DNA of 64,000 nt from Micromonospora sp. C31 (GTDB taxonomy: Bacteria > Actinomycetota > Actinomycetes > Mycobacteriales > Micromonosporaceae), in NCBI RefSeq assembly GCF_018070575.1, contig NZ_JAGPXN010000003.1:224589-288588 (forward strand), written 5' to 3'. The translations under genes were made by a program, and so were the position numbers. The notes below the pieces were generated by a model. It did no database searches, was not told the origin of the DNA, and saw only the letters and a program-made list of their open reading frames with translations. Shown here one piece after another: positions 53,737 through 63,466 of the stretch (position 1 is the first letter of the stretch; each line of letters starts with the position of its first letter).

Positions 53737-53963
53737 CAAGGCAGCCTATCGGTCGCATCTGGCCGGTGACCCGGGCGCGGCCGAGAACGGCGGCAAGCGC
53801 CGGGATTGCCGGTTTGTGCTCTTCGTGCGACAAGTGGTTACCCGCGCGTAACTTGTTGTTGACGAGAGTCAATCAGAGACATCATCATTCGTCCCACGAT
53901 CGATCGGATCCCCCACCCGCCGTCCCCGGTCACCCCCGGGTACCTCCCGCCGGAGGTGCAGCC

Positions 53964-54800
53964 ATGCTGCTCCGAAAGATCGTCGTCGCCACCGCCGCCA
54001 CCGTCGCGCTGCTCGCGCCGGCCACCGCCGCGACGGCCGCCCCCGAGCGTTCCGCCACCGCCCCGCCCGCCACCGCTTCGCCTGCCCCGGCCACTGGGGA
54101 ACGCCTCACCAGCACCGCCGCCGAGATCGCCGCCGCAGCGGCAGGCAACCCCGTCATCGTCGTGGGTGGCCTCAGCGGCATCGCCTCCGCATACGGGCCG
54201 CTGGCCACCCGGCTGCGCGCCGACGGATACCGGGTCTGGGTCTACCAGCTACCCAACCTCGGGCTCGGCGACATCCCCACCTCGGCCCGCGCGCTCAGCA
54301 GCTTCGTCGGGCAGGTCCGCGCGTACACCGGCGCGGCCAAGGTCGACCTCGTCGCCCACTCCGAGGGCGGCCTGGTGTCCCGGTACTTCATCAAGAGCCT
54401 GGGCGGAACCAGCAGCGTCGGCCGCTACGTCAGCCTCGGCACCCCGCAGTACGGCACGTACGTGGCCAACATCGTGAAGTTCCTCGGCCTGGGCAGCTGC
54501 GCCGGCATCGTCGCCTGCCAGCAGATGTCGATCGGCTCGTCGTTCCTCGCCGGCCTCAACTCAGGCGACGACACCCCCGGCACGGTCCGCTGGACGGCGG
54601 TGCGCACCATCCAGGACGAGCTGGTGCGCCCCGTCGACAACGCCAAGCTGGCCGACGGAGCGACCAATGTGCTGATCCAGTCGGCGTGCCCCCTGCGGAT
54701 CGTCGGACACCTCGGCCTGGTGCTCGACGGCACCACCTACACGGTGATCCGGCAGGCCCTGCGCGACCAGGCGATCCGCCCCAACTGCTTCGCCCTGTAG
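53964..54800 (+). CDS. Secreted lipase, alpha/beta hydrolase
   Basis: 278 residues. Signal peptide (IVVATAATVALLAPATAATA) and a Pro/Ala-rich stretch lead to a class-2 lipase fold: oxyanion strand NPVIVVGGLSGIASAYGPLA, the nucleophile elbow LVAHSEGGLVSRYF (AHSEGG for GHSxGG), TLGTPQYGTYVA, and the C-terminal His region LRIVGHLGLVLDG. A cysteine pair (GSCAGIVACQ) fits extracellular disulphides. ATG 53964 has GGAGG. Single gene. Confidence 0.85.
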   Translation: MLLRKIVVATAATVALLAPATAATAAPERSATAPPATASPAPATGERLTSTAAEIAAAAAGNPVIVVGGLSGIASAYGPLATRLRADGYRVWVYQLPNLGLGDIPTSARALSSFVGQVRAYTGAAKVDLVAHSEGGLVSRYFIKSLGGTSSVGRYVSLGTPQYGTYVANIVKFLGLGSCAGIVACQQMSIGSSFLAGLNSGDDTPGTVRWTAVRTIQDELVRPVDNAKLADGATNVLIQSACPLRIVGHLGLVLDGTTYTVIRQALRDQAIRPNCFAL

Positions 54801-54812
54801 CGCTCGCGTGCA

Positions 54813-54845
54813 GCGGGGCGGGTGGCCGTGTGCCGCCCGCCCCGC
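54813..54845. terminator. Bidirectional hairpin between lipase and aldo/keto reductase
   Basis: GCGGGGCGGG (54813-54822) and CCCGCCCCGC (54836-54845), 10-bp perfect arms, with GGC/GCC pairing inside the loop, between convergent stops. Confidence 0.75.
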
Positions 54846-54855
54846 CGCCGCGTCG

Positions 54856-55728
54856 TCAGCCGGCCTTCGCGAGGGCCGCGTATTCGTCGTCGGTCAGCCG
54901 CACCTCGGCGGCGGCCACGTTCTCCTCCAGGTGCGCCACCGACGAGGTGCCCGGAATCGGCAGCATCACCGGCGAGCGGCGCAGCAGCCAGGCGAGAGCG
55001 AGCTGCGCGGGCGTCGCGCCGTGACCGGTGCTGATCTCGTCGAGCGGGCCGCCCGGCCGGGCCAGCTCGCCGGTGGCGATCGGGAACCACGGGATGAACG
55101 CGAGGTCGTTGCGCTCGCAGTGCTCCAGGACGGCCTCCGCGCCGCGGTCCGCCAGGTTGTAGAGATTCTGCACCGAGGCGATCGGGGTGATGCCGCGGGC
55201 CGCCTCGATCTGCTCGACGGTCACCTCGGACAGGCCGATGTGCCGGATCTTGCCCTCCTGCCTGAGCAGCGCCAGCTCCCCGAGCTGGTCGGCGAGCGGC
55301 ACCTGCGGGTCGATCCGGTGCAGCTGGTAGAGCGGAATGCAGTCGAGGCCGAGGTGCCGCAGGCTCAGCTCGCACTGCTGGCGCAGGTATTCCGGGCGCC
55401 CCACCGGCCGCCAGTCGCCCGGGCCCGAGCGGGTCAGGCCGGCCTTCGTCGCGATGACCAGATCATCGGCGTACGGGTGCAGCGCCTGACGGATCAGCAG
55501 CTCGCTGACGAACGGCCCGTAGGAGTCAGCCGTGTCGATGAACGTCACGCCCAGCTCGTATGCCCGGCGCAGCACCCGCACGGCCTCGGCCGGATCCCGC
55601 GGATCGCCCCACACGCCGGGGCCGGTGATCTGCATCGCCCCGTAGCCGAGCCGGTCGACCTGGAGGTCGCCCCCGATCCGGTACGTCCCCGAGGCCTTCG
55701 CGGGCTGCTTGCCGGCGTCGTTCGCCAT
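54856..55728 (-). CDS. Aldo/keto reductase
   Basis: 290 residues. NADPH-dependent (beta/alpha)8 oxidoreductase. The catalytic tetrad is visible: Asp and Tyr in [16 protein letters not shown], Lys in [10 protein letters not shown] and His in [10 protein letters not shown]. The coenzyme-binding end is [22 protein letters not shown] 55728 preferred; ATG 55743 possible. Convergent with the lipase. Substrate unknown. Confidence 0.88.
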   Translation of the reverse strand: MANDAGKQPAKASGTYRIGGDLQVDRLGYGAMQITGPGVWGDPRDPAEAVRVLRRAYELGVTFIDTADSYGPFVSELLIRQALHPYADDLVIATKAGLTRSGPGDWRPVGRPEYLRQQCELSLRHLGLDCIPLYQLHRIDPQVPLADQLGELALLRQEGKIRHIGLSEVTVEQIEAARGITPIASVQNLYNLADRGAEAVLEHCERNDLAFIPWFPIATGELARPGGPLDEISTGHGATPAQLALAWLLRRSPVMLPIPGTSSVAHLEENVAAAEVRLTDDEYAALAKAG

Positions 55729-55841
55729 GCCTGGACTCTCCATCCTGCTCGTCCGTATCCGGTGACCGGTCCAGCCACCGCCGAAAAGGGCTTTCCCCCC
55801 GATCGCGGCCGGCACCACCATCGGATCGATCGAGACCGGGA

Positions 55842-56474
55842 TCACCCGTGCCCGGGCCGTACGTGCACGGGGGTCGGCCGGTGGTCGAGGTGGGCGTGCC
55901 GGAAGGGTCGGGTCAGCGGGCACGCATCCAGCCGTAGCGCGTCGAGGATCGCCCGGTGCCGGCACTCGGCGAACAGCCGGGGCTCGTCGTCGCCCGGCAC
56001 CTCCCCGCGCAGCGCCGCGCCGAGCGCGACGGGATCGACCGCGCCGACCCCCAGCGGGGCGAAGACGGCCGGGTCGTCCCCGCTCGGGCCGGGCGGGGGC
56101 GGGGCGTCCACCGGGTGGAGCGTGCCGTCGAAGCCCGCGAGGAACTCGTTGTCGTCGTCGTCCCAGTATTCCGTCACCCAGCCCCCGTCGGAGAGGTAAC
56201 AGTGCGCCTCCCGGCCGTCGACGTGCAGGGTGGCCCGCATGACGCTGGAGTCGAAGACGTCGAAGGCGACCGCCGGCTCACGCGTGCGAAGAGTGATCAA
56301 CTGCGCCAGGTCGTCGACCTCGGCGTAGCCGCCTTCCTCCTCCTCACGGGGCACGACCGCCCACCGGCGCTCGCCCACCCGGGTCACGTAGGCCTCGGTG
56401 CCGACGTCGGTCAGCACCGTGCGGATCTGCGCCAGCCCGCCCAGGGCCAGGATCGTCTGATAGCTCGTGCCCAC
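55842..56474 (-). CDS. Hypothetical acidic protein
   Basis: 210 residues, acidic, no family recognised. Segments such as [40 protein letters not shown] and [20 protein letters not shown] give a compact alpha/beta domain of ~130 residues followed by a less ordered tail. GTG 56474 lies 6 nt after TACCCT (minus strand, 56481-56486), the leaderless pattern, which fixes the start. Neighbours give no hint of function. Confidence 0.55.
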   Translation of the reverse strand: MGTSYQTILALGGLAQIRTVLTDVGTEAYVTRVGERRWAVVPREEEEGGYAEVDDLAQLITLRTREPAVAFDVFDSSVMRATLHVDGREAHCYLSDGGWVTEYWDDDDNEFLAGFDGTLHPVDAPPPPGPSGDDPAVFAPLGVGAVDPVALGAALRGEVPGDDEPRLFAECRHRAILDALRLDACPLTRPFRHAHLDHRPTPVHVRPGHG

Positions 56475-56521
56475 GTCGGCAGGGTAGGGCGGGGGTGGGA
56501 CAGTTCCCGGCCGCCCTACCC

Positions 56522-56589
56522 GGGTACCGCCGCGCCCCGGGTGCCGCCGCGCCCCGGGTACCCCCGCGATCCGGGTACCGCCGGAGCCC
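56522..56589. repeat. 17-bp tandem repeat, four copies
   Basis: Units at 56522, 56539, 56556 and 56573, consensus GGGTACCGCCGCGCCCC, diverging at one to four bases. Not coding; lies in the gap between the divergent hypothetical and YciI genes. The rest of the gap (56475-56745) shows nothing else beyond the minus-strand -10 box. Confidence 0.9.
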
Positions 56590-56745
56590 GTCGGCGGAAA
56601 CGGCGCGACCGGGCCGCAACCGGGCCGGGTCGCGGGCGAAGTTGACCGGAGCGCCCGTTGCCGCCCGCCCGCCCGTGCGACGCTGGGCCGTGCCGGCTCG
56701 GCGTCGACCACGGTCGCCGCCTGCGCGACGCGGGGAGGGAGCGCC

Positions 56746-57111
56746 ATGACGGGAGCGCCGCAGGTCGACTTCGCGCTCGACACGTACGAGTGCATCGTGC
56801 TGTATCCCGGCGCGGCCGGGCGGGCCCTGCCGGCGGAGACGGTACAGCGGTTGCAGGCCGAGCACCTGGCGCACATGCAGGCCCTGCAACGGCGGGGGAT
56901 CATCCTGGTCAACGGGTCGGTCGACGGCCCGGCCCGCGAACCGGACCCGCCGATCGGCTTCGGCCTGGCCCACACCGGCTCGGTGGACGACGTGCGCAGC
57001 GTGATGGAGGCCGACCCGGCCGTCCAGGCGGGGCTCTACCGGGTGGACGTGCTGACCTTCCTGTGCCCGGCGGGCTCGCTGGAATTCCCCCTGGTCAAGA
57101 CGCAGAGCTGA
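56746..57111 (+). CDS. YciI-family protein
   Basis: 121 residues. YciI-like ferredoxin-fold domain: YECIVLYPGAAGRALPAETV, LQAEHLAHMQALQRRGIILV, NGSVDG and DDVRSVMEADPAVQAGLYRV. The conserved His in AEHLAHMQ corresponds to the family's catalytic-like residue. ATG 56746 follows GGAGG. Function unknown. No link to pyk, 245 bp downstream. Confidence 0.8.
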   Translation: MTGAPQVDFALDTYECIVLYPGAAGRALPAETVQRLQAEHLAHMQALQRRGIILVNGSVDGPAREPDPPIGFGLAHTGSVDDVRSVMEADPAVQAGLYRVDVLTFLCPAGSLEFPLVKTQS

Positions 57112-57356
57112 GCGACCCGCCGTACGGCGACGGACTTCCGGCCGGCCCACACCGGGCGGACCGGCGGGGGAGCGCCCGGCTGTCCGGTGGCGTCGGGGGC
57201 GTACGATTCCGGCGCGCGGTCGCCGATGCCCGCCGCCTCAACGTTCCGGCGTGGGTTCCGCCCGCCGGCTGCGCGCGTGACGCGCGTCGTTGGACAATGT
57301 TCCGCAGTCCGCAAGGGGTCGGCCCACTGCCCGACCCGGAGGAGAGACTAGCCTGA

Positions 57357-58804
57357 TGGGCGTGACACGCCGCGCGAAGATCGTCTGCACTCTTGGTCCC
57401 GCCACCTCGTCGCCGGAGCGCATCCGGGGCCTCGTCGAGGCCGGCATGAACGTGGCGAGACTCAACTTCAGCCACGGCAGCCATGAGGACCACGAGGCGG
57501 TGTACCGGCTGGTCCGCGAGGCCGCCGACGCGGCCGGCCTGCCGGTGGCCGTGCTCGCCGACCTGCAGGGCCCGAAGATCCGGCTCGGCCGGTTCGCCGA
57601 CGGCCCGCACGAGTGGCGCACCGGCGACTCGGTCGTCATCACCGGCGACGACGTCATCGGCACCAAGGACCGGGTCTCCTGCACCTACCGCAAGCTTCCG
57701 CAGGAGGTCAAGCCCGGCGACCGGCTGCTGATCGACGACGGCCGGGTCGCCGTCGAGGTCACCGACGTCACCGGCAACGACATCCGCTGCCTGGTCACCG
57801 AGGGCGGCCCGGTCTCCAACAACAAGGGCGTGTCGCTGCCGAACGTGGCCGTCAGCGTGCCGGCGATGTCCGAGAAGGACGCCGAGGACCTGCGCTTCGC
57901 GCTCGGCCTGGGCGTCGACCTGATCGCGCTCTCCTTCGTCCGCTCGGCCGACGACATCAAGCTGGTGCACGGCATCATGGCCGAGGAGGGCGTGCACCGG
58001 CCCGTGCTGGCCAAGGTGGAGAAGCCCGAGGCGGTCGACTGCCTGGAGCAGATCGTGCTGGCCTTCGACGGCGTCATGGTCGCCCGCGGCGACCTCGGCG
58101 TGGAGCTGCCGCTGGACCAGGTGCCGCTCGTGCAGAAGCGTGCCGTGCAGCTCTGCCGGGAGAACGCCAAGCCGGTCATCGTGGCCACCCAGATGCTCGA
58201 CTCCATGATCGAGAACTCCCGGCCGACCCGCGCCGAGGCCTCCGACGTGGCCAACGCCGTGCTCGACGGCGCGGACGCGGTGATGCTCTCCGGCGAGACC
58301 AGCGTCGGCAAGTACCCGGTGCTCACCGTCAGCACCATGGCGAAGATCGTCACCACCACCGAGTCCGGCTCGATCGGCGTGCCGCGCCTGCAGCACGACC
58401 CCCGTACGCACGGTGGCGCGCTCACCATCGCCGCCTCCTCGATCGCCCGGGCCATCGGCGCGAAGGCCCTGGTCGCCTTCTCGCAGACCGGTGACACCGT
58501 GCGGCGGCTGTCCCGGCTGCACTGCGACCTGCCGCTGCTCGCGTTCACGCCGGTGCCCGAGGTGCGCAACCAGCTCGCCCTCTCCTGGGGCGTGCAGACG
58601 TTCCTGATGCCGTTCGTCGAGCACACCGACGACATGTTCCGCCAGGTCGACCAGGCGCTGCTCGGGCTCGACCGCGCCAACCCCGGCGACTACGTGGTGA
58701 TCGTCGCCGGCAGCCCGCCCGGCACCCCCGGCTCGACCAACACGCTGCGCGTACACCAGCTCGGGTCGCTGGTCGACGCGGCGTCGGCGCGGGCCTTGCA
58801 GTGA
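57357..58804 (+). CDS. pyk: Pyruvate kinase
   Basis: About 482 residues. Last step of glycolysis, phosphoenolpyruvate plus ADP to pyruvate plus ATP. TRRAKIVCTLGPATSS, MNVARLNFSHGSHEDH, the catalytic-lysine region LAKVEKPEAVDCLEQIV, RGDLGVELPLDQVP and MLSGETSVGKYPV are in order. ATG 57357 has GGAGGAG upstream; GTG 57363 sits 7 nt after TAGCCT (57350-57355) and would give the usual leaderless MTRR start. The stop overlaps tesB by 4 bp. Confidence 0.96.
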
Positions 58805-59685
58805 GCGTCGCGGACGTCGCGGTCGGGCAGGCCGCGGTCGACCAGCTCCTGGAGGTGCTCGACCTGGAACACACCGGTGGGATGACCTTCCGGGGGATGA
58901 GCCCCCCGGTCGGTCCCCAGCGGGTGTACGGCGGCCAGGTCGCCGGCCAGGCGCTGGTGGCCGCCGGACGCACCGTCGACCCGGCCCGCTTCGTGCACTC
59001 CCTGCACGGCTACTTCGTCCGCCCGGGCGACCCCGCCGAGCCGATCGTGTACGAGGTCGAGAACGTCCGCGACGGCCGCTCGTTCTCGGTGCGCCGCTCG
59101 GTGGCGCTCCAGCACGACAAGCCGATCTTCTTCATGTCGGCGTCGTTCCAACGCACCGAGGAGGGCCTGGACCACCAGGCCCCCACCCCGCCCGACGTGC
59201 CGGGCCCGGACGAGGTCCCCACGATGACCGACCGGCTCGCCCGCTACCCGGAGCGGCTCGGCATCTGGGCGCAGATCCCGCGCCCCATCGACGTCCGCTA
59301 CGTCGGCGAGCCCGGCTGGGTACGCCCCGGCGACCGCCCCGCCGACCCGCACCAGCGGGTCTGGATGCGCATCGACGGCAAGCTGCCCGACGACCCGCTG
59401 CTGCACGCCTGCGCGCTGACCTACGCCTCCGACCTGACGCTGCTGGATTCGGTGCTCTCGGTGCACGGCGAGGTCTGGGGCCCCGGCGGCGTGGTGGGGG
59501 CCAGCCTCGACCACGCGCTCTGGTTCCACCGGCCGTTCCGCGCCGACGACTGGTTCCTCTACGACTGCTGGAGCCCGTCGGCCTCCGGCGCCCGGGGGCT
59601 CGCCACCGGCCGCATGTTCACCACCGACGGGCGGCACATCGCCAGCGCCGTGCAGGAAGGGCTGCTGCGCCGCGTCGGCGACTGA
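58801..59685 (+). CDS. tesB: Acyl-CoA thioesterase II
   Basis: 294 residues. Double hot-dog fold that hydrolyses acyl-CoA: VYGGQVAGQALVAAGRTVDP, RFVHSLHGYFVRPGDPAEPI, VLQHDKPIFFMSASFQ-like SVALQHDKPIFFMSASFQR, and the second fold SLDHALWFHRPFRADDWFLY ending in RGLATGRMFTTDGRHIASAV. GTG 58801 overlaps the pyk stop by 4 bp, so pyk-tesB is a unit. Confidence 0.93.
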   Translation: MSVADVAVGQAAVDQLLEVLDLEHTGGMTFRGMSPPVGPQRVYGGQVAGQALVAAGRTVDPARFVHSLHGYFVRPGDPAEPIVYEVENVRDGRSFSVRRSVALQHDKPIFFMSASFQRTEEGLDHQAPTPPDVPGPDEVPTMTDRLARYPERLGIWAQIPRPIDVRYVGEPGWVRPGDRPADPHQRVWMRIDGKLPDDPLLHACALTYASDLTLLDSVLSVHGEVWGPGGVVGASLDHALWFHRPFRADDWFLYDCWSPSASGARGLATGRMFTTDGRHIASAVQEGLLRRVGD

Positions 59686-59769
59686 CCGTTCCCGTCACCG
59701 CATCGCCACCGGCCGATCGGCTGAGGGGTGATCGTCCGGGCGGGGCGGCCAGGCGACTAACCTTGCCGC

Positions 59770-60240
59770 ATGCGCCTCTCCGCCCGGGTCGACTACGCTC
59801 TCCGCGCGGTCGCCGAGCTCGCCTCGGTGACCGGCGACGCCGGGCCCGGGCGAAGCCGGCCCGTGACCGCCGACCAGATCGCCCGCGCCCAGGAGATCCC
59901 GCCGAAGTTCCTGGAGAGCATCCTGCTGCAACTGCGCCGGGGCGGCATCGTGCAGGCCCAGCGTGGCCCGGAGGGCGGCTACTGGCTGGCCCGCCCGGCC
60001 GGGGAGATCTCCCTGGCCGAGGTGATCCGGGTGATCGACGGCCCGCTCGCGCACGTGCGCGGGCACCGGCCCGAGGACCTCGGCTACCACGGCGCGGCCC
60101 AGGCCCTCCAGAAGGTCTGGATCGCGCTGCGGGCGAGCGAGCGCGAGATCCTGGAGCTGGTCACCGTCGCCGACGTGGCCGGTGGCACCCTGCCGGGCCG
60201 GGTCGTCGAGCTGGCCGCCGACCCGCGCGCCTGGACCTGA
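59770..60240 (+). CDS. Rrf2-family regulator without cysteine cluster
   Basis: 156 residues. Winged helix typical of Rrf2: RLSARVDYALRAVAELASVT, DQIARAQEIPPKFLESILLQ, LRRGGIVQAQRGPEGGYWLA. It has no cysteine, so it cannot hold an Fe-S cluster, unlike IscR or NsrR; it may sense a small molecule. TAACCT (59758-59763) lies 6 nt before ATG 59770, a leaderless start. The 3' end is tandemly duplicated. Next to a TauE/SafE transporter, which it may control, suggesting a sulfur-related regulon. Confidence 0.88.
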   Translation: MRLSARVDYALRAVAELASVTGDAGPGRSRPVTADQIARAQEIPPKFLESILLQLRRGGIVQAQRGPEGGYWLARPAGEISLAEVIRVIDGPLAHVRGHRPEDLGYHGAAQALQKVWIALRASEREILELVTVADVAGGTLPGRVVELAADPRAWT

Positions 60241-60310
60241 GTCGAGCTGGCCGCCGACCCGCGCGCCTGGACCTGAGTCGAGCTGGCCGGCCGCCCGCCC
60301 GGGCCTGGAC
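60205..60310. repeat. 36-bp tandem repeat covering the Rrf2 stop codon
   Basis: Two identical copies (60205-60240, 60241-60276), each ending in the TGA stop, and a degenerate third (60277 on). The unit is 12 codons, so each copy is in frame with the gene; only the first is translated. The rest of the 302-bp gap before the transporter holds one palindrome (60524-60536). Confidence 0.95.
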
Positions 60311-60523
60311 CCGCCGATGCTTGACGCTGCCGCCGCCGGCCGTCCCGGATGGCCCGCCTTCGCCGAAGCGCGATCCGACCCGCACGTCGTCAGAGCATCC
60401 GCGAGGACCCGCACCGCCACGCTCACCGGCTCGTCGAACCCGCCGGGTGGCGGCGGCCGGGGGCAGTCTGTCGTCTCACTGACCGGTTGGAGGCTTGACC
60501 GGGGCGAGCCCCGTGCCGCATTG

Positions 60524-60536
60524 TCGACCAAGTCGA
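60524..60536. promoter_or_regulatory. Small palindrome before the TauE/SafE gene
   Basis: TCGAC-CAA-GTCGA, perfect 5-bp arms, 6 bp before the start codon and over the AGGAG region. Possible operator of the adjacent Rrf2 regulator. Confidence 0.3.
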
Positions 60537-60542
60537 TAGGAG

Positions 60543-61607
60543 ATGCCGAAAAGTCAGGGGGCGCTCGTGCGCAAGCTGCTGGTCCTCGCGCTGGTCGGGC
60601 TCGCCGCGCAACTCGTCGACGGCGCGCTCGGCATGGCGTACGGGCTGACCTCCTCCACGTTGCTGCTGCTCGTCGGGGTGGCGCCGGCCGCCGCCTCGGC
60701 GTCCGTGCACCTGGCCGAGATCGGCACGACGCTCGCCGCCGGGGTGTCGCACTGGCGGTTCGGCAACGTCGACTGGCGGGTCGTCTCCCGGATCGCCTTC
60801 CCCGGCGCCGTGGGCGCGTTCGCCGGCGCCACCTTCCTCAGCTCGATCTCCACCGAGTCGGCAGCCCCGTGGATGGCCGGCATCCTGTTCACCCTCGGCG
60901 CGTACCTGCTGGTGCGCTTCTCCCGGCCGCTGCGCACCGACCGGCGCGGCGGCCGGCTGCGTTCCCGCTTCCTCGGCCCGCTCGGCCTGGTCGCCGGCTT
61001 CGTCGACGCCACCGGCGGCGGCGGGTGGGGGCCGGTCGCCACGCCGGCCCTGCTGGTCAGCGGGCGGATGGAACCGCGCAAGGTGATCGGTTCCGTGGAC
61101 ACCAGCGAGTTCGTGGTCGCCGGCGCCGCCAGCCTCGGCTTCCTGATCGGCCTCGGCTCGGAGGGCTTCCTGCTGCCCATGGTGGCCGCGCTGCTCATCG
61201 GCGGCCTGATCGCCGCGCCGATCGCGGCCTGGCTCGTACGCATCGTCCCCGCCCAACTGCTCGGCGCGACGATCGGCGGCGTGATCGTGCTGACCAACGC
61301 CCGCACGCTGATGCGTTCGGCCGACCTCGGCGGCCCGGCCCGACCGGCCGTCTACGCCCTGCTGGCCGTCGCCTGGGCCGCCGCCCTCGCGCTGGCCGTC
61401 CGGGCGCTGCTGCGCACCCGCCGCCAGCGGGCCCTCGCCGCGACCGCCCTCGCGCCCGTCTCTCCGACGGCCGTCCCGACCGACAACCGTGTCCCGGCGG
61501 TTGTCCCCTCGACGGCGGTCCCCTCGGCGGCTGTCCCCTCGACGGCGGCCCCGGCCGAGAGCCGTCTCCCGACCCCTGCGGCGGTTTTCTCGGGCGGCGA
61601 CCACTGA
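60543..61607 (+). CDS. TauE/SafE-family sulfite/anion exporter
   Basis: 354 residues with eight hydrophobic helices in two repeats: LVGLAAQLVDGALGMAYGLT opens the first, LGLVAGFVDATGGGGWGPVA the second, both with the family's acidic/glycine pattern. Family members export sulfite, sulfoacetate or related anions. The C-terminal ~50 residues are a cytoplasmic, Pro/Val/Ala repeat tail (VPSTAVPSAAVPSTAAP). ATG 60543 follows AGGAG; GTG 60567 is an alternative. Next to an Rrf2 regulator. Confidence 0.88.
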   Translation: MPKSQGALVRKLLVLALVGLAAQLVDGALGMAYGLTSSTLLLLVGVAPAAASASVHLAEIGTTLAAGVSHWRFGNVDWRVVSRIAFPGAVGAFAGATFLSSISTESAAPWMAGILFTLGAYLLVRFSRPLRTDRRGGRLRSRFLGPLGLVAGFVDATGGGGWGPVATPALLVSGRMEPRKVIGSVDTSEFVVAGAASLGFLIGLGSEGFLLPMVAALLIGGLIAAPIAAWLVRIVPAQLLGATIGGVIVLTNARTLMRSADLGGPARPAVYALLAVAWAAALALAVRALLRTRRQRALAATALAPVSPTAVPTDNRVPAVVPSTAVPSAAVPSTAAPAESRLPTPAAVFSGGDH

Positions 61608-61643
61608 CCTCCCGCCCCTCCCGCCCCTCCCGCCCCTCCCGCG
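61608..61643. repeat. 9-bp tandem repeat, four copies
   Basis: CCTCCCGCC repeated four times directly after the TauE/SafE stop; last copy ends in G. Confidence 0.85.
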
Positions 61644-61653
61644 GCCCGTCGCG

Positions 61654-61705
61654 GAGATCTTGGTAGAAACGTGCCCCTCCAGGGGCCGCTTCGTACCAAG
61701 ATCTC
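61654..61705. terminator. Bidirectional hairpin, AGATCTTGG family
   Basis: GAGATCTTGGTA (61654-61665) and TACCAAGATCTC (61694-61705), 12-bp perfect arms, between convergent genes. Shares the AGATCTTGG arm with the hairpin at 41462-41521. Confidence 0.75.
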
Positions 61706-61729
61706 GCCGCCTCCGCCTCCGCCTCCGCG

Positions 61730-63163
61730 TCAGTGGGGGAGGAGGGTGCTCGCGGCGTCGGCGAGGAGGGTCCACGCCTCGTCGACGTGGGCCTCGGTGG
61801 TCTGCGGGGAGCCGACGGCCAGGCGCAGCGTGTACCGGCCGTTCACCCGGGTGTGCGTCAGGTGCACCCGACCCGTGGCGTTCACCCGGGCCAGCAGCTC
61901 CGCGTTGACCTCGTCGTCCGCTGCCAGCCGGAAGCACACCAGCGAGTACGGGTGCGCCCCCACCAGCGCGAACCGGTCGTCGGCGCGGACCCGGTCGGCG
62001 AAGCGGGCGGCGAGCGCCACGCCGGAGCGGATGTGCGCCCGCAGCCCCTCGGTGCCGTACCAGCGCAGCACGAACCAGAGCTTCAACGCCCGGAACCGGC
62101 GGCCCAGCGGCACCTGCCAGTCCCGGTAGTCGATCACCGCGCCGGACTCGGTGGCGGCGTTGCGCAGGTACTCCGGCAGTACGCTGAGCGCCTCGATCAG
62201 CTCCGCCGTGTCGGCCACCCAGAACGCGTCGCAGTCGAAGCCGGTCAGCAGCCACTTGTGCGGGTCGAAGCAGTACGAGTCGGCGTACTCCAGGCCGGCG
62301 TGCCCGAACCGCAGCTCGGGGCAGACCGCCGCCGCCCCCGCGTACGCGGCGTCGACGTGCAGGAAGATCCCGTACTCGGCGCAGATCGCCCCGATCTCCG
62401 GCAGCGGGTCGATCGCGGTCGTGGAGGTGGTGCCGACGGTGGCCACCACGATCGCCGGTACGACGCCGGCGGCCACGTCCGCCTCGATCGCCGCGCGCAG
62501 CGCCGACGGGGACATCGCCTGCGTACCCGGGTCGACCTCGACCGGCCGTACGCCCTCGGCGCCCAGCCCGGCGATCCGCGCGGCCTTCTCGATGGACGAG
62601 TGGCCCTGGGTAGAGGCGTAGGCGCGGTAGCGGCGGTCGACGCCGACCTCGCGCCACCGGCCGCCACCGGCGCGGTGCAGCGCGACCAGGGTCGCCACCA
62701 GCGTCGCCGAGGACGCCGAGTCCTGGATCACCCCGCCGCCGCCGGAGCCGGTGCGGAACCGCTCCGGCAGGGCCAGCAGGTCGGCGAGCCAGTCCAGCAG
62801 CACCGTCTCCAGTTCCGTGCACGCCGGCCCGGTCGCCCAGAGCATCCCCTGCACGCCCAGCCCGGCGCTGACCAGGTCACCGAGAACGCTGGGCCCCGAG
62901 GTGTTGGCCGGGAAGTAGCCGAAGAAACCGGGGTGCTGCCAGTGGGTCAGCCCCGGCGTGATCAGGGTGTCCAGGTCGGCGAGGACGGCCTCCACCGGCT
63001 CGCCGTGCTCCGGCGGGCCGGCCGGCAGCCGGGCGGCCACCGTCCCGGGCGGGTCCGGCGAGGTCACCGGGCGCCGCTCCAGCGTCGCCCAGTAGTCGGC
63101 GATCCAGTCCACCACGGCGTGCCCGGCGCGGCGGAACTCGTCCGGGGTCATGTGCTCAGCCAC
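61730..63163 (-). CDS. PLP-dependent aromatic-L-amino-acid decarboxylase-type enzyme
   Basis: 477 residues, group II decarboxylase. The PLP lysine is in YCFDPHKWLLTGFDCDAF and the PLP aspartate in IFLHVDAAYAGAAAVCPE; VVATVGTTSTTAIDP and YRAYASTQGHSSIEKAARIA are further family motifs. N-terminal THWQHPGFFGYFPANTS matches the tyrosine/tryptophan decarboxylase subgroup. The substrate could be any aromatic amino acid. GTG 63163. Single gene, convergent with the TauE gene. Confidence 0.9.
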   Translation of the reverse strand: MAEHMTPDEFRRAGHAVVDWIADYWATLERRPVTSPDPPGTVAARLPAGPPEHGEPVEAVLADLDTLITPGLTHWQHPGFFGYFPANTSGPSVLGDLVSAGLGVQGMLWATGPACTELETVLLDWLADLLALPERFRTGSGGGGVIQDSASSATLVATLVALHRAGGGRWREVGVDRRYRAYASTQGHSSIEKAARIAGLGAEGVRPVEVDPGTQAMSPSALRAAIEADVAAGVVPAIVVATVGTTSTTAIDPLPEIGAICAEYGIFLHVDAAYAGAAAVCPELRFGHAGLEYADSYCFDPHKWLLTGFDCDAFWVADTAELIEALSVLPEYLRNAATESGAVIDYRDWQVPLGRRFRALKLWFVLRWYGTEGLRAHIRSGVALAARFADRVRADDRFALVGAHPYSLVCFRLAADDEVNAELLARVNATGRVHLTHTRVNGRYTLRLAVGSPQTTEAHVDEAWTLLADAASTLLPH

Positions 63164-63466
63164 GCCCTGAGTCGATCAAGAATCGGGCCCGGGGGCAAGC
63201 TGACCCGGGGGACAGGGGTGCTCTGAGCAGTGCAGTCCCCGGGAGGGCCGGGGCGGTGGAGGGCCGGGGCGTAGCATCGTAGGTGCGCGGAGCCACCCCC
63301 TCGACGCCGCACCGACAGGCCGGAGCACCGGCGCCGGGATCCCGGCGTCGACGCTGCGGCGACCGGTCGGCGTCGGACCACCGCCGCCAGCGCGGCGCAC
63401 CCTCCCGCCGGCCCGGGCAGGCCGGCGGCGACGCCCGCGCGCCCGACCTCCCCGGAGGACATCCCC
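63164..63466 (+). promoter_or_regulatory. Upstream region of the CBM2 gene
   Basis: Contains a 16-bp direct repeat (units at 63242-63257 and 63258-63273, GGAGGGCCGGGGCG core) running into a candidate -10 box TAGCAT at 63272-63277. If used, the leader RNA would be about 180 nt long. GGAGGA at 63454-63459 is the ribosome binding site. Nothing else recognised. Confidence 0.3.
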
